A stretch of DNA of 64,000 nucleotides from Desulfosporosinus youngiae DSM 17734. Its GTDB lineage: Bacteria; Bacillota; Desulfitobacteriia; Desulfitobacteriales; Desulfitobacteriaceae. Positions 27,401 through 35,237 of this stretch are shown in pieces (the first letter of the stretch is position 1; every line of letters starts with the position of its first letter). The notes under the pieces were generated by a model. It searched no databases, was not told where the DNA came from, and worked only from the letters and a program-made list of their open reading frames with translations. The position numbers and the translations under genes were made by a program. The DNA is taken from contig NZ_CM001441.1 in NCBI RefSeq assembly GCF_000244895.1, positions 3,996,198 through 4,060,197 on the forward strand, in the 5' to 3' direction.

Positions 27401-27709
27401 AAAGTCTTCCTTATTTCATTAAAGGCCGGCGGCACCGGATTAAATCTGACCGGTGCCGATATGGTCATTCATTATGATCCCTGGTGGAACCCGGCTGTCG
27501 AAGACCAAGCCACGGACCGGGCTCACCGCATCGGGCAAAATAATTCTGTCCAAGTAATCAAGCTTATTACTCAAGGAACGATCGAAGAAAAAATCAACGC
27601 CTTACAAGCTAAGAAAAAGACGCTGGTTGATTCGGTCATTCAGCCAGGAGAAACTCTGTTATCCAAACTAACTGAACAAGAACTCAGAGAGCTCTTTGAT
27701 CTGACCTGA
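24467..27709 (+). CDS. SNF2-family ATPase with SWIM zinc finger
   Basis: About 1080 residues. A SWIM zinc finger is visible as CTCPAFTEYPGACKHV around residues 70-90. A long SNF2-associated region follows. The helicase core has Walker A DDMGLGKT (about 642), motif II DEAQ (about 741), and motifs V/VI GGTGLNL and QATDRAHRIGQ (about 990-1025). It is a DNA translocase and probably not a true helicase. Bacterial members have been linked to transcription recycling (RapA-like) or defence, but nothing nearby supports either. AAAGGAG lies before ATG 24467, so the upstream 23 codons are unlikely to be used. Confidence 0.9.
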   Translation: MPLFTISEQKILDLADNDRVYKKGLAYYLAGRVINFSFSPDKGLVNASVIGGLRYLVQIAFRQDSSLRSYRCTCPAFTEYPGACKHVIAVLKTAQEKLPTAWPLPSVQNQVVDEFLAAFVSHPQETLPEKLTLNAELTTSTSHRLSARLQLKLGVQKLYVVKDIGQLLKSVKTGQSLEFGKQFTFEPTRQAFKEEDRAIITMLLEMFEQHAALSEMQGPYYSTAVLNQKSLPLTGYYLTRFLDALGNKTFLWGIGSLPPEPTQIIRQGLPMEFSLQSQGQDMALALETDELPLLLTPDGSYYVYQHKIYQASAAQKDLLPLIIEALRQGPGPNIVIPSARKESFASEALPLIGKLGQVSVDPFLEAKFSHEPLQAKLYFDRTPEMGITARLEFHYGDMVINPFASNRETEDSGDRDAILIRSAEQERTILRIFEQADFMVSKGKIYLEDDEKIFEFTDNWLPQLRDLAELYYSDQFKLKIRTATTFSGHVRLDESLDILEISFQYNDIPPDELANIFESLHLKKKYHRLKDGSFLALNQPQLTMVAELLDNLALDADDLNNNVLNLPKYRAMYIDSFLHQADLPGIQRNGAFNQLVQCILEPQDGEFEIPEQLENVLRDYQKVGFKWLKSLASFGLGGILADDMGLGKTLQVLSFILSEKPNAKCPALVIAPTSLIYNWQEEAKRFTPALRVLVVEGTPQERQALLTDLNAQWDLVVTSYPILRRDIDEFNKLEFSYCFLDEAQHTKNPHTLNAKSAQQIQAKGYFALTGTPIENSLSELWSLFNFVMPGYLLSYQTFRKNYEIPIIKGENPKAISELSRHVNPFILRRLKKDVLKELPDKIETQLNAPLTEEQKKLYIAYLQEAKGKIAQEIALVGFNKSHLKILAALTRLRQICCHPAMFIENYTGESGKMLLLQEILLDALESGHRILIFSQFTTMLEIIRNFLLSEKIEHFYLSGSTKAAERLNMANSFNLGQGKVFLISLKAGGTGLNLTGADMVIHYDPWWNPAVEDQATDRAHRIGQNNSVQVIKLITQGTIEEKINALQAKKKTLVDSVIQPGETLLSKLTEQELRELFDLT

Positions 27710-27743
27710 CATACTCCCGCCGTTTAAGCAGTACGGGCATTGG

Positions 27744-28829
27744 CTAAGTTGAAAAAATCGTATAGAAAACCGTTCCCTGAATATCTGTTTTAAACTTAAA
27801 GACAGCTCCATGTCTCTGGGCTATTCCTGCTGAGATAGCCAGGCCAAGTCCTGTTCCGCTATCCTTTGTTGTGAAAAATGGCGTACCTACCTTTTCTTGT
27901 ATTTCTTTAGGAATTCCTTTTCCCTGGTCCTTAATCGCCAACACAACTTTATCATTCTCCTGAAAGGTACTAATTGTAACACTGCCTTGCTCCGGGGTGG
28001 CATCCAAACCATTACGTACAAGATTTAAAATAAGCTGCTTTATTTCGTTTTCGTTAATCATAATTTCAGGCAATTTATTCAGATCAGCAACAACTTCTTT
28101 ATTATGGTTATAGGCATCAGCTTGAAGCATCGGTAATACTTTATTAATCACTTCGTTTAAGTTCTGAGCTACAATATTATCCGAGTTTGCTTTAGCTAAG
28201 GATAAAAAATCCGTAATAATGGTATTGGCACGATCAATCTCGGAAATCATTAAATCCATATATTCCTTATCTTGGGCATATTTTGGTTTTGTTATGAAAA
28301 TCTGTAAGAATCCTTTAACCGAAGTCAGAGGATTCCTTATCTCATGGCTAATTCCGGCAGCTAGCTGACCAATAAGGTTAAGTCGTTCTAAACGGTCCAA
28401 CTCTTGTTGTTGGCGTTTAGACTCAGAAATATCTCTAAAAAACACAGTCAGACCTTCCATATAGGGGTATGCATGAAATTCATGGTCCCGATCAGGATCT
28501 GCCAGCCCTCCCGCTTCCCAATGAACCGATTCATTCTGGGACATAGCTTGGTGCATTTTTTCGAACGATAATGGATTTAAATCCTTTGGAAACACTTCCC
28601 AGATCGATTTTCCTAAAATTTCGGTATCTTTATCTTTGATAACTTTTTTAATCTTATAATTTACAAATGTAAACTGCCAATTTCGATCTAATGCATAAAA
28701 GCCATCAGAAATTCCTTCCATTATCTTAATAATCTGGATCTTTGATGATTTTAATTCTGCGTTTGCCTGTTTCAAGCAATCAGTGTAATAAGTAATCTGG
28801 GATAATACAGATTCTAATTCGGGAAGCTT
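27744..28829 (-). pseudogene. C-terminal part of an IS-split sensor histidine kinase (PAS-HisKA-HATPase)
   Basis: This fragment encodes a PAS domain (ISDGFYALDRNWQFTFVN), then a HisKA domain with the phospho-acceptor His in GISHEIRNPLTSVKGF, then a HATPase with N box ILNLVRNGLDAT and G box TGLGLAISAG. The HisKA motif resembles KinB/sporulation-type kinases. The reading frame continues upstream through 28829 to the IS boundary. After excision of the 1668-bp IS and one AATT copy it joins the N-terminal fragment in frame (ATA GTA ATT AAG CTT), giving one protein of about 592 residues. A TTG at 28775 could give a soluble fragment, but it has no good ribosome binding site. Confidence 0.88.
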
Positions 28830-28833
28830 AATT

Positions 28834-30501
28834 AGGGCTTGCTAACCGAATCCTTTTTATTCGTTCGATTACGCAAATACACCAATATCTGTAATTTGAA
28901 AATACCTCTTCAAAATTTGGACAAAAAGAACCCTGAGCTTATGCTCCAAGTTCATGACAAAGAATTGCATGCTAATCATGCACTCTGCTGTTTCTTTCAA
29001 TTTAGCATAAACACGATCAAGGCCATATTTCCTTTTACCCTCGCCAAACTTGCCTTCTACAGCATTACGCATCTTGGCATCCATCCGTTCAATGGCCTTC
29101 TCTACTTTTTTCAGGGCATCTCCTGAGGGCCTGCCTAGTTTGGGACCGCTGAGCCGGATGTTGTGGTTTTTGCAATACGCCAGATTTTTGCGGTTACGGT
29201 ATATCTTGTCGGCCAGCACCGCCTCAGGATAGCATCCATTACGGGCTCTGTAACGCTCTACGCTATCTATCAATGTTTCTGCTTCATTAAACGCGTCCCA
29301 AGACAATTTTTCGATGCGGCAGAATCCCTTCTCGATGCTTATGGCTACCTTAGCCCCGAATTCTACTTTGGCACTGGCTTTGCCGCGTACAATCGGTCGG
29401 ACATGATCCTGATAGAGGTTGACGATTCGATCCGGTATCTGATGTTGTTTTGTCTTATACATTGTTTCCTGCTGCTCAATTACGGTTCGAATGGTTTCCA
29501 ATAACTTGACTTGTCGGTTGCTTAAGGCTTCAAAGCCTGAGGGAATTTCTTTCAGCATTTGGTCAACGTGGCGAAGGTTTCTTTTACAATATTGCAATTG
29601 CTGCTTGATGCCTTTTCTAAGTTGCTTCTTTCTCGGACTCCGCTGTTTAGACACACTCAGATAAGCTTTTCTCGCTTTTTCACGGTAAGTTCTCGGCCGT
29701 TTGGTTGCTTTACCCTTCGCTTTATGAAGCGTATCAATGATCTCATCCAGTTTCTCGCGGGATTCGTTAAGCAGTCCGAGGTCTGTCGGATATTTTATAT
29801 CGGCCGGTGTGCAGGTGGCATCAAGGATCAACGTACCTTGATTCGGTTTGGATTCTTCTGAATCAGAGTCAGCAGGGGTTTTCTTCTCTTCCTTATCCGC
29901 ATCCGGAAGATTAGGTCCTTGTTGATCATCATCGTTCTTCTCGGCTTCCTTTTCTAGATGTTTTTGCCGCCCGCTCAGCTAAAGCAATGCGCTCGTTGAT
30001 TTTAGCCATGCGGTCTTTCTTAAAGCGCTTGCGAAATTTCACCAGGGCGACTGGAGTCAAAGGACGAGTCAATTGAAACTCCTTGAGGCCTATGAACCAT
30101 TGGAGATAAGGATTCTCCGTAATCTGCTGAACCGTTTCACGGTCAGTATAACCGCAGCGAGCTTGGATGATTAACGTACCGAGTGCCATGCGGACCGGTT
30201 TGGCCACATTGCCACGGTCACTCGGAAACATATGGGCGTATTCTTTTTCATACTCATCCCAAGGAATTATATTAGCTAATTGAACCCAACGATTTTCGGG
30301 ATCCAGTTTCCCCGAAAAAGGCAGGATGAAATCATCTATGGTTAGCTGGGGACTCGGTTTACGGTACATTTTCAACCTCCAAGTGCACGGTTTTTTTAAT
30401 CTAAATTCATATTTCCTTGCACTAAAGATTCGACGTAAATGCCCAAAAACCCTTGTTAAATCAGGTTTTTCCCTGGCGTTTAGCACTCGTTAGCAAGCCC
30501 T
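28834..30501 (-). mobile_element. IS5-like insertion sequence with intact ends and 4-bp target duplication
   Basis: The element is 1668 bp. Both ends begin AGGGCTTGCTAAC (13-bp perfect terminal inverted repeat) and are bracketed by AATT at 28830-28833 and 30502-30505. It carries one transposase gene of the DUF772/DDE type. It sits inside the sensor kinase gene. A clean target duplication means insertion was recent enough not to have decayed. Confidence 0.93.
28869..30369 (-). pseudogene. IS5/IS1182-like transposase, frameshifted
   Basis: The N-terminal part starts at ATG 30369 after GGAGGTTGAAA and contains the DUF772-type segment (MYRKPSPQLTIDDF, then ALGTLIIQARCGYTDRETVQQI). The C-terminal DDE part starts with LILDATCTPADI (first Asp). 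It continues through a second catalytic region containing VLADKIYRNRKN and ends with the C-terminal Glu-containing EGKFGEGKRKYGL. The two lie in different frames. The shift falls at an A5 run (29960-29964). Deleting one A would fuse them into about 500 residues. The required shift is +1, unlike the common -1 programmed slip, so it is more likely a mutation. Confidence 0.8.
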
Positions 30502-31194
30502 AATTACTATTTGTTCTTTCTTAATATCATTATCCATGATCATCATACTAAACATTTCCAGATAGGATCGGATCTGCTTCATTTGTTTCCTAACGAAGAC
30601 CAAAAATAGTGCGGGCAAACCTAATATTAGGATCATGATCCCGCCCACTTCACGTGCCGAGTTGACAATAATATCAGCATTTTTAGCACAGGCCCAAGCA
30701 TACCCTACAATTTTCTGATGATTATAAACAGGAAGACTTACTGTAATAAAGCTGTAATTACTCCATGTAATATTCTGGAATTCTCTTTTCAGCCCTAAGT
30801 TAGCGCGAATTTGATCTGCAATATCATTTATTGACAGATTTTCTATTGTCACTATTGAATCTGATCCAAGATCGTAATAGCCATTATAGAAGCCGTCATA
30901 TTTATTACTCTCCACTGAGCTTAGGAGTTCCCTTATGTTCGTCTTTTTTTGATCGACATTTAACTTACCTTGATCTATTGATTCAATTTGGTCAACCTGG
31001 GATTGAATTTCTGATTGTATATCTGAAGCAATTAGTAACAACTGTCCATAGGTTTTTACGCTTTCTTTATTCCAATAATTTTGCCCATAGAGAAGCCAAA
31101 AGGCAATAAGAAAAAGAGAAACGCTTATGGTCATTTTATATAGTGTCATTTGAATAATAGACTGTTTGCTTTTAAAATCTTTTAGATTAAACAT
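30490..31194 (-). pseudogene. N-terminal part of the IS-split sensor kinase (membrane sensor)
   Basis: The fragment starts at ATG 31194 after GGAGG. One membrane segment lies near residues 23-40 (ISVSLFLIAFWLLYG). A predicted extracytoplasmic domain of about 135 residues follows, then a second membrane segment (GGIMILILGLPALFLVFV) and a linker. Native sequence ends at codon ATT (30502). The last residues RAC and the stop come from the IS end. In the intact gene this would be the sensor of the PAS/HisKA kinase. It is encoded 90 bases after agrD, suggesting a receptor for the peptide, though it is not a classical AgrC-type polytopic sensor. Confidence 0.88.
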
Positions 31195-31234
31195 TATATC
31201 CTCCAACTGCTACAATCAAAAATCCATGAAATTT

Positions 31235-31262
31235 AAAAGCTGGGTTGTTGTTCCCAGCTTTT
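31235..31262 (-). terminator. Hairpin between agrD and the kinase gene
   Basis: AAAAGCTGGG and CCCAGCTTTT flank an 8-base loop. The T-rich distal arm on the minus strand suggests partial termination, which would favour the peptide and processing genes over the kinase. Confidence 0.6.
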
Positions 31263-31284
31263 AATGTTTTTTTGAAACTTCAGG

Positions 31285-31407
31285 TTATTTTCTTAATGCT
31301 TTCGGAGTATTTGGTTGGTATCCGATCCATCCGCATGCAAAAACAGAGGTCGCGCTAGCCAGAACCATTAACAGTGAAGCAATTGCCAAATAGATACTCT
31401 TTTTCAT
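31285..31407 (-). CDS. agrD: Cyclic lactone autoinducer peptide precursor (AgrD-like), 40 aa
   Basis: A short gene. The 40-residue product begins MKKSIYLAIASLLMVLASAT, a positively charged and hydrophobic leader. It continues with SVFACGWIGYQPNTPKALRK, matching the AxACxWxxYQPxxPxxLxK pattern I recall for clostridial autoinducer precursors. Cys25 would form the thiolactone. It overlaps the agrB stop by ATGA, so the two are translationally coupled. After processing by AgrB it would be released as a cyclic quorum-sensing signal. The exact ring size cannot be read from sequence. Confidence 0.9.
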   Translation of the reverse strand: MKKSIYLAIASLLMVLASATSVFACGWIGYQPNTPKALRK

Positions 31408-31994
31408 ATGCTCTTCTTCACCTCTTTTCTATTAAAAATTGGTAGCAAGGTTATACTTTGATAAAGTAAACCTAGAACCGCACTGACAATTATTAACGGA
31501 TCATTCGTTAACCTAATCAGCAAAAGCGAGATTATTATAAAACCCAGAGATGAAATTTTAAGCACAATTTGAAGTTTTTTAGAGTTAATTGGCTTGGCGG
31601 GGCTATCAACGGGTGCCAAGATAAGGACTAATAAAAAAGCTATACCAGTGACGGTTAAAAGACTAGTTTGATTTAATAATTCATATATAAATAGTAATTT
31701 CGCGGATATCCCGATAGTACAATAGGCAATCGTCCCGAAAAGCAAGCATTTTAAAGGGGTATTAAAGTGGGCACCTCCAGATAACCTCCGCAATGTACCC
31801 CCAAATAGTACCGCGATAACCGTTGGCTTTAAAACATTTAAAAAATAGGCTAAACAAACTACCATGATTGTACCAATAATCGACAACAACGTTGTATATA
31901 TAGCATAAGATATAATTTCTTTTTCATCCCCAATGAAATCCAGTTCCTCAGTTAACCCTTTAGCAAGCTTTTCACTAATAACAGCGAACTTCAT
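31404..31994 (-). CDS. agrB: AgrB-type autoinducer-processing membrane protease
   Basis: 196 residues starting at ATG 31994 after AGAGGGG. The catalytic His and Cys are in RRLSGGAHFNTPLKC, the family hallmark. Several membrane segments follow, ending RKEVKKSI. AgrB cleaves the C-terminal tail of AgrD and forms the thiolactone. The start overlaps the preceding gene and the stop overlaps agrD, each by ATGA. The longer upstream open frame (to 32147) overlaps the membrane-protein gene and lacks a ribosome site. Confidence 0.93.
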   Translation of the reverse strand: MKFAVISEKLAKGLTEELDFIGDEKEIISYAIYTTLLSIIGTIMVVCLAYFLNVLKPTVIAVLFGGTLRRLSGGAHFNTPLKCLLFGTIAYCTIGISAKLLFIYELLNQTSLLTVTGIAFLLVLILAPVDSPAKPINSKKLQIVLKISSLGFIIISLLLIRLTNDPLIIVSAVLGLLYQSITLLPIFNRKEVKKSI

Positions 31995-32443
31995 CCCGGA
32001 TCCCCTCTTTTTATGCATTTCCTTACTATAAAAGCTAATATAAATAAGCCAACAATTTGAGGTAACAATATCAGAATTCTCGTGATTGAATCTGTTAAAA
32101 AGGTTTCCATGGAGACTCCAAAAAAAGACATTAGAAATGAGATGCATACAGTCTCTAATATTATTAAGGCTAAGAAACTGATTAGGCTAGCAATTAGGGA
32201 TAAACTGAAATCTCCACCAGATTTAGTTAATAATGAAAATAACAAGAGAATTATTAGAATAGTATGTACTCCAAAAGGTATAGGAAATAGTCTCACCACA
32301 TAGGCACTAAACGCTAAACCAATACCAATTAGGATAATTCTACTCCATTTGATAGGTAACTTGGCAATTACAAAAGCTAACGTAGTAACGGCTATTTGTT
32401 CAGGTATTCCTTGCAACAGAAAAATAACAAATGGAATATTGAT
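31991..32443 (-). CDS. agr-associated polytopic membrane protein (about 150 aa)
   Basis: About 141-150 residues with four or five hydrophobic helices and a basic C terminus (VRKCIKRGDPG). It overlaps agrB by ATGA and is the first gene of the agr unit. I recognise no catalytic motif. It resembles the membrane part of an AgrC-like receptor lacking its kinase domain, but this is only an impression. The start is unusual. The only standard start in frame is TTG 32416, with no ribosome site nearby. GAAAGGGTGA lies about 7 bases before ATC at 32443, giving M-N-I-P. That would be a rare non-ATG start or a mutated ATG. Confidence 0.7.
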   Translation of the reverse strand: MNIPFVIFLLQGIPEQIAVTTLAFVIAKLPIKWSRIILIGIGLAFSAYVVRLFPIPFGVHTILIILLLFSLLTKSGGDFSLSLIASLISFLALIILETVCISFLMSFFGVSMETFLTDSITRILILLPQIVGLFILAFIVRKCIKRGDPG

Positions 32444-32628
32444 AGATGATTCACCCTTTCAAATAGTAAAATTTTTTGCCTTCTTTTAGTTTATTTGACT
32501 TGTATTATCGCACATCTTTGGTGTCGAATTCGCGTAAATCCTGTCTTGTTGTAAAGATCTCGATCGATCATTAGAAAATTTTCAATCTTACAAATCACTC
32601 TAACTGCCGAAATTAGGAGTAGATAAAA

Positions 32629-32664
32629 AAGAGAAGCCGACGGTCAAGGCCAAGGGCTTCTCTT
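32629..32664 (-). terminator. Terminator after citrate synthase
   Basis: AAGAGAAGCC and GGCTTCTCTT form a perfect 10-bp stem, followed on the minus strand by a T-run (from AAAAAA at 32625-32630). It is about 75 bases after the citrate synthase stop. Confidence 0.85.
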
Positions 32665-32740
32665 CTTGTTTGCAGTTTATATCCAAGCTGTATTCCCGCT
32701 TCTAGTTTAACCTTTGTTTCCATGTTCTGCTTACCAAAAT

Positions 32741-34111
32741 CTAGGATCTCTCATTCATCCTGACATATTTTCTTCTCGGTGCTACGTTTTTGTAAGCCGG
32801 TCTAATGATTTTTCCGGTATTGGCAATTTCCTCAATACGATGAGCACTCCACCCTACGATTCTGGATATTGCAAAAATCGGTGTAAACATTTCCATAGGA
32901 ATATTAAGCATTTTGTAGACAAAACCCGAGTAGAAATCCACATTAGCACTTACAGTCTTATACATTGTATTCCCTCTCGAAATAACTTCAGGTGCAATCT
33001 TCTCAACTTTAGTGTATAGTTTAAATTCATCTTCCAGTCCCTTTTCCTGAGCCAGCAGGGAAACGTAATGCTTGAGAATAACCGCTCTGGGATCAGATAT
33101 AGAATAAACTGCATGTCCGATTCCATAGATTAAGCCCGAGCGGTCAAATGCGTCTTTGGCGAGGATTTGGGTGAGATATTGCTCTATCGCTTCCTCATCT
33201 TCCCAATCTTTTATTTTACTCTTGATATCCTCAAACATTTGAACAACCTTTATATTCGCTCCGCCATGCCTCGGACCTTTAAGAGATCCGATTGCCGCGG
33301 CTATGGCAGAATAAGTATCTGTTCCGGTTGAGGTCACCACATGGGTGACAAAGGATGAATTATTTCCTCCGCCATGCTCAGCGTGAAGTACAAGGGCAAG
33401 ATCCAAGAGTCTTGCTTCAAGTTTTGTGTAATTGCTGTCCGGTCTCAACATAGCGAGAATATTCTCAGCAATACTTAGATCCGCCCGAGGGCTGTGAATA
33501 TAAAGACTCTGATTTCCATGATAATGACTGAAGGCTTGATAGCCATAGACAGCCAGGGACGGGAAGCAGGCGATCAGTCTGAGGCATTGTTTTAAAACAT
33601 TTTGCATTGAAGTATCATCTGGATTGTCGTCAAAAGAGTACAGCGCCAAAACGCTTCTGGCCAGCGTATTCATGATATCTTTGCTCGGAGCCTTTAAAAT
33701 CACGTCCCGGGCAAAATCTTCCGGTAACCTTTGATAAAGTGAGAGGAGAGCCTCAAATTCCTTTTGAGCCTTCTGATCCGGAAGATTTCCAAAGAGCAGC
33801 AGATATGCCGTCTCTTCAAATCCAAATCGTTCATCCTGGACAAAACCTTTTACGATATCCCGAATATCAATCCCCCGATAAATCAACCGTCCCGGGACCG
33901 ATACCTTCTCACCTTCATCCATAATGTAAGAATGGACCTCGCCTATTTCTGTCAGCCCAACAAGTACCCCTTTTCCGTCTAAATCACGCAAGCCGCGTTT
34001 GACTTCATATTTCCGGTATAATTCAGGCTTAATAAAACCACTTTCTTCAGCCATCCTGCTCAACATACTTAACATCGTCTCTTCAGATTTATCAAGATTA
34101 AAATAATTCAT
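32741..34111 (-). CDS. Citrate synthase
   Basis: 456 residues. Catalytic His are in HAEHGGGNNSSF and GIGHAVYSISDPRA, and the catalytic Asp in VSANVDFYSG, the standard si-citrate synthase set. The protein is longer than the approximately 370-residue short bacterial form, with an N-terminal extension of about 60 residues before the VGLTEIGEVHSY segment. AAAGGAAGAG precedes the ATG. It condenses oxaloacetate and acetyl-CoA, feeding glutamate synthesis. It is monocistronic with its own terminator. Confidence 0.92.
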   Translation of the reverse strand: MNYFNLDKSEETMLSMLSRMAEESGFIKPELYRKYEVKRGLRDLDGKGVLVGLTEIGEVHSYIMDEGEKVSVPGRLIYRGIDIRDIVKGFVQDERFGFEETAYLLLFGNLPDQKAQKEFEALLSLYQRLPEDFARDVILKAPSKDIMNTLARSVLALYSFDDNPDDTSMQNVLKQCLRLIACFPSLAVYGYQAFSHYHGNQSLYIHSPRADLSIAENILAMLRPDSNYTKLEARLLDLALVLHAEHGGGNNSSFVTHVVTSTGTDTYSAIAAAIGSLKGPRHGGANIKVVQMFEDIKSKIKDWEDEEAIEQYLTQILAKDAFDRSGLIYGIGHAVYSISDPRAVILKHYVSLLAQEKGLEDEFKLYTKVEKIAPEVISRGNTMYKTVSANVDFYSGFVYKMLNIPMEMFTPIFAISRIVGWSAHRIEEIANTGKIIRPAYKNVAPRRKYVRMNERS

Positions 34112-34268
34112 ATACTCTTCCTTTCTAAAGCTAGTTTCTGACTTAGCCGTGCCTAATTACAATGTGTCATTGTTTTTCCCACAATACCTATGCTTTAATC
34201 CTAATGAATCTTTTAGCTTATAAAATAATATACATATCAAAACTATATTATTGTATTAGGGGGCAAAC

Positions 34269-34847
34269 ATGTCTTGGAACATTAAAAAATGGAATTGGTC
34301 AGGAACCCTGGTCACAATGTCAACCGCGATCTTTGCGTTGGTATCCCTTATTTCTGTATACATCTCGATCACTACCTGGCAAATACAGCGCGAAGCAGCA
34401 CGCCCATACTTTACGTTTTTGGAATCTCCATCTATCCGGCTTACCGGGAGTTTAAGTTATGAATTCGAATTCAAATTCAAAAACGTAGGAACCCATCCGG
34501 CTACAAATCTGTTCAGCAGAACCTTGGTTTTTGAGCAGCAATTACTGCAAACGCCAATTCTGATCGATGACTACACTGTAGTTAATGATATTCCCAGGGA
34601 TACTACAACCAGTTTGCTCCTTAATCTTAATGACCCGGACTTAGTAGAAAAAACTAATATCAATCCGCATTTTGTTATCATTTGCTTAAGATATGCTGAT
34701 CCAATCGTCCATAAATCCTATACCCAAACAATTTATCTTAAATGGGCCGGAGTCATAGCAGGAAGCAAACAACCCTTAATCCACGTCGAAATGAGTGAGA
34801 AAGAAGCCATTTTAAACTACTTAGAAACTCATCATTTACTTGAATAA
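34269..34847 (+). CDS. Uncharacterised membrane-anchored protein (192 aa)
   Basis: I recognise no family. One N-terminal membrane helix (about residues 11-33, ending VYISITTW) is followed by QIQREAARPYFTF and a predicted soluble beta-rich domain of about 150 residues. This layout recurs in small proteins that display a beta-sandwich on one side of the membrane. GGGGGC precedes the ATG. It converges on the riboswitch at 34963-35108, whose terminator lies about 35 bases beyond its stop. Confidence 0.65.
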   Translation: MSWNIKKWNWSGTLVTMSTAIFALVSLISVYISITTWQIQREAARPYFTFLESPSIRLTGSLSYEFEFKFKNVGTHPATNLFSRTLVFEQQLLQTPILIDDYTVVNDIPRDTTTSLLLNLNDPDLVEKTNINPHFVIICLRYADPIVHKSYTQTIYLKWAGVIAGSKQPLIHVEMSEKEAILNYLETHHLLE

Positions 34848-34880
34848 CATTGAAAATCACCTTCCGGCCAAATAATAAAA

Positions 34881-34902
34881 AACCCGTCCAAAGGTCCGGG
34901 TT
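34881..34902 (-). terminator. Terminator of the riboswitch leader
   Basis: AACCCG/CGGGTT arms with an inner partly paired loop, followed on the minus strand by TTTTATTATT. It lies about 60 bases after the aptamer, as expected for an expression platform. Confidence 0.75.
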
Positions 34903-34962
34903 CCAGCCATAGAGGTAAGCCTGGGAACTGCAAAGCAAAGCAGGCTGCGCATGCATGCTCTT

Positions 34963-35108
34963 TTCGTTCCTCTCTTGCAACGCTTACGAAGTTAGCTGAC
35001 GGATTCGGGTTGAAGAGTAACCCTACCCTCACTAAATTATCGACAATTATGTGAAGGATTCACCCCGGAAAATGGTTTCCCCGCTTCTAGATTAGAATTA
35101 AGCGATAG
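34963..35108 (-). ncRNA. Cyclic-di-AMP (ydaO/yuaA-type) riboswitch aptamer
   Basis: On the minus strand the conserved blocks occur in order: ATCGCTTAAT near the 5' end, GAAGCGGGGAAACCA, CGGGGTGAATCC, GGGTAGGGTTACTC, ACCCGAATCCGTCAGCTAAC, TTCGTAAGCG, and AGAGAGGAACG at the 3' end. These are the blocks I recall for ydaO aptamers, which turn transcription off on binding c-di-AMP. A promoter lies directly upstream and a terminator downstream. No minus-strand gene follows: the next 600 bases encode a gene on the opposite strand. Confidence 0.9.
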
Positions 35109-35149
35109 AGAACATTATTTAGTTTATGGAACTACTAACAATAACTAGA

Positions 35150-35179
35150 ATTGTATCATAGTTTAATTCGAATGGTCAA
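35150..35179 (-). promoter_or_regulatory. Sigma-A promoter of the riboswitch
   Basis: Minus-strand TTGACC (35174-35179), an 18-base spacer and TACAAT (35150-35155), about 40 bases before the aptamer. The RNA therefore need not depend on read-through from the upstream gene. Confidence 0.65.
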
Positions 35180-35237
35180 TTTAGTTTTGGTATTTGTATT
35201 ATATTTTCTCTATGATTGGTTGTGTCCGGCAGCCATT

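Noticed and set aside
34753-35032. Minus-strand ORFs of 75 and 66 codons over the riboswitch
   Set aside because: They run through the aptamer and terminator and into the opposite-strand gene. The sequence is explained by RNA structure.
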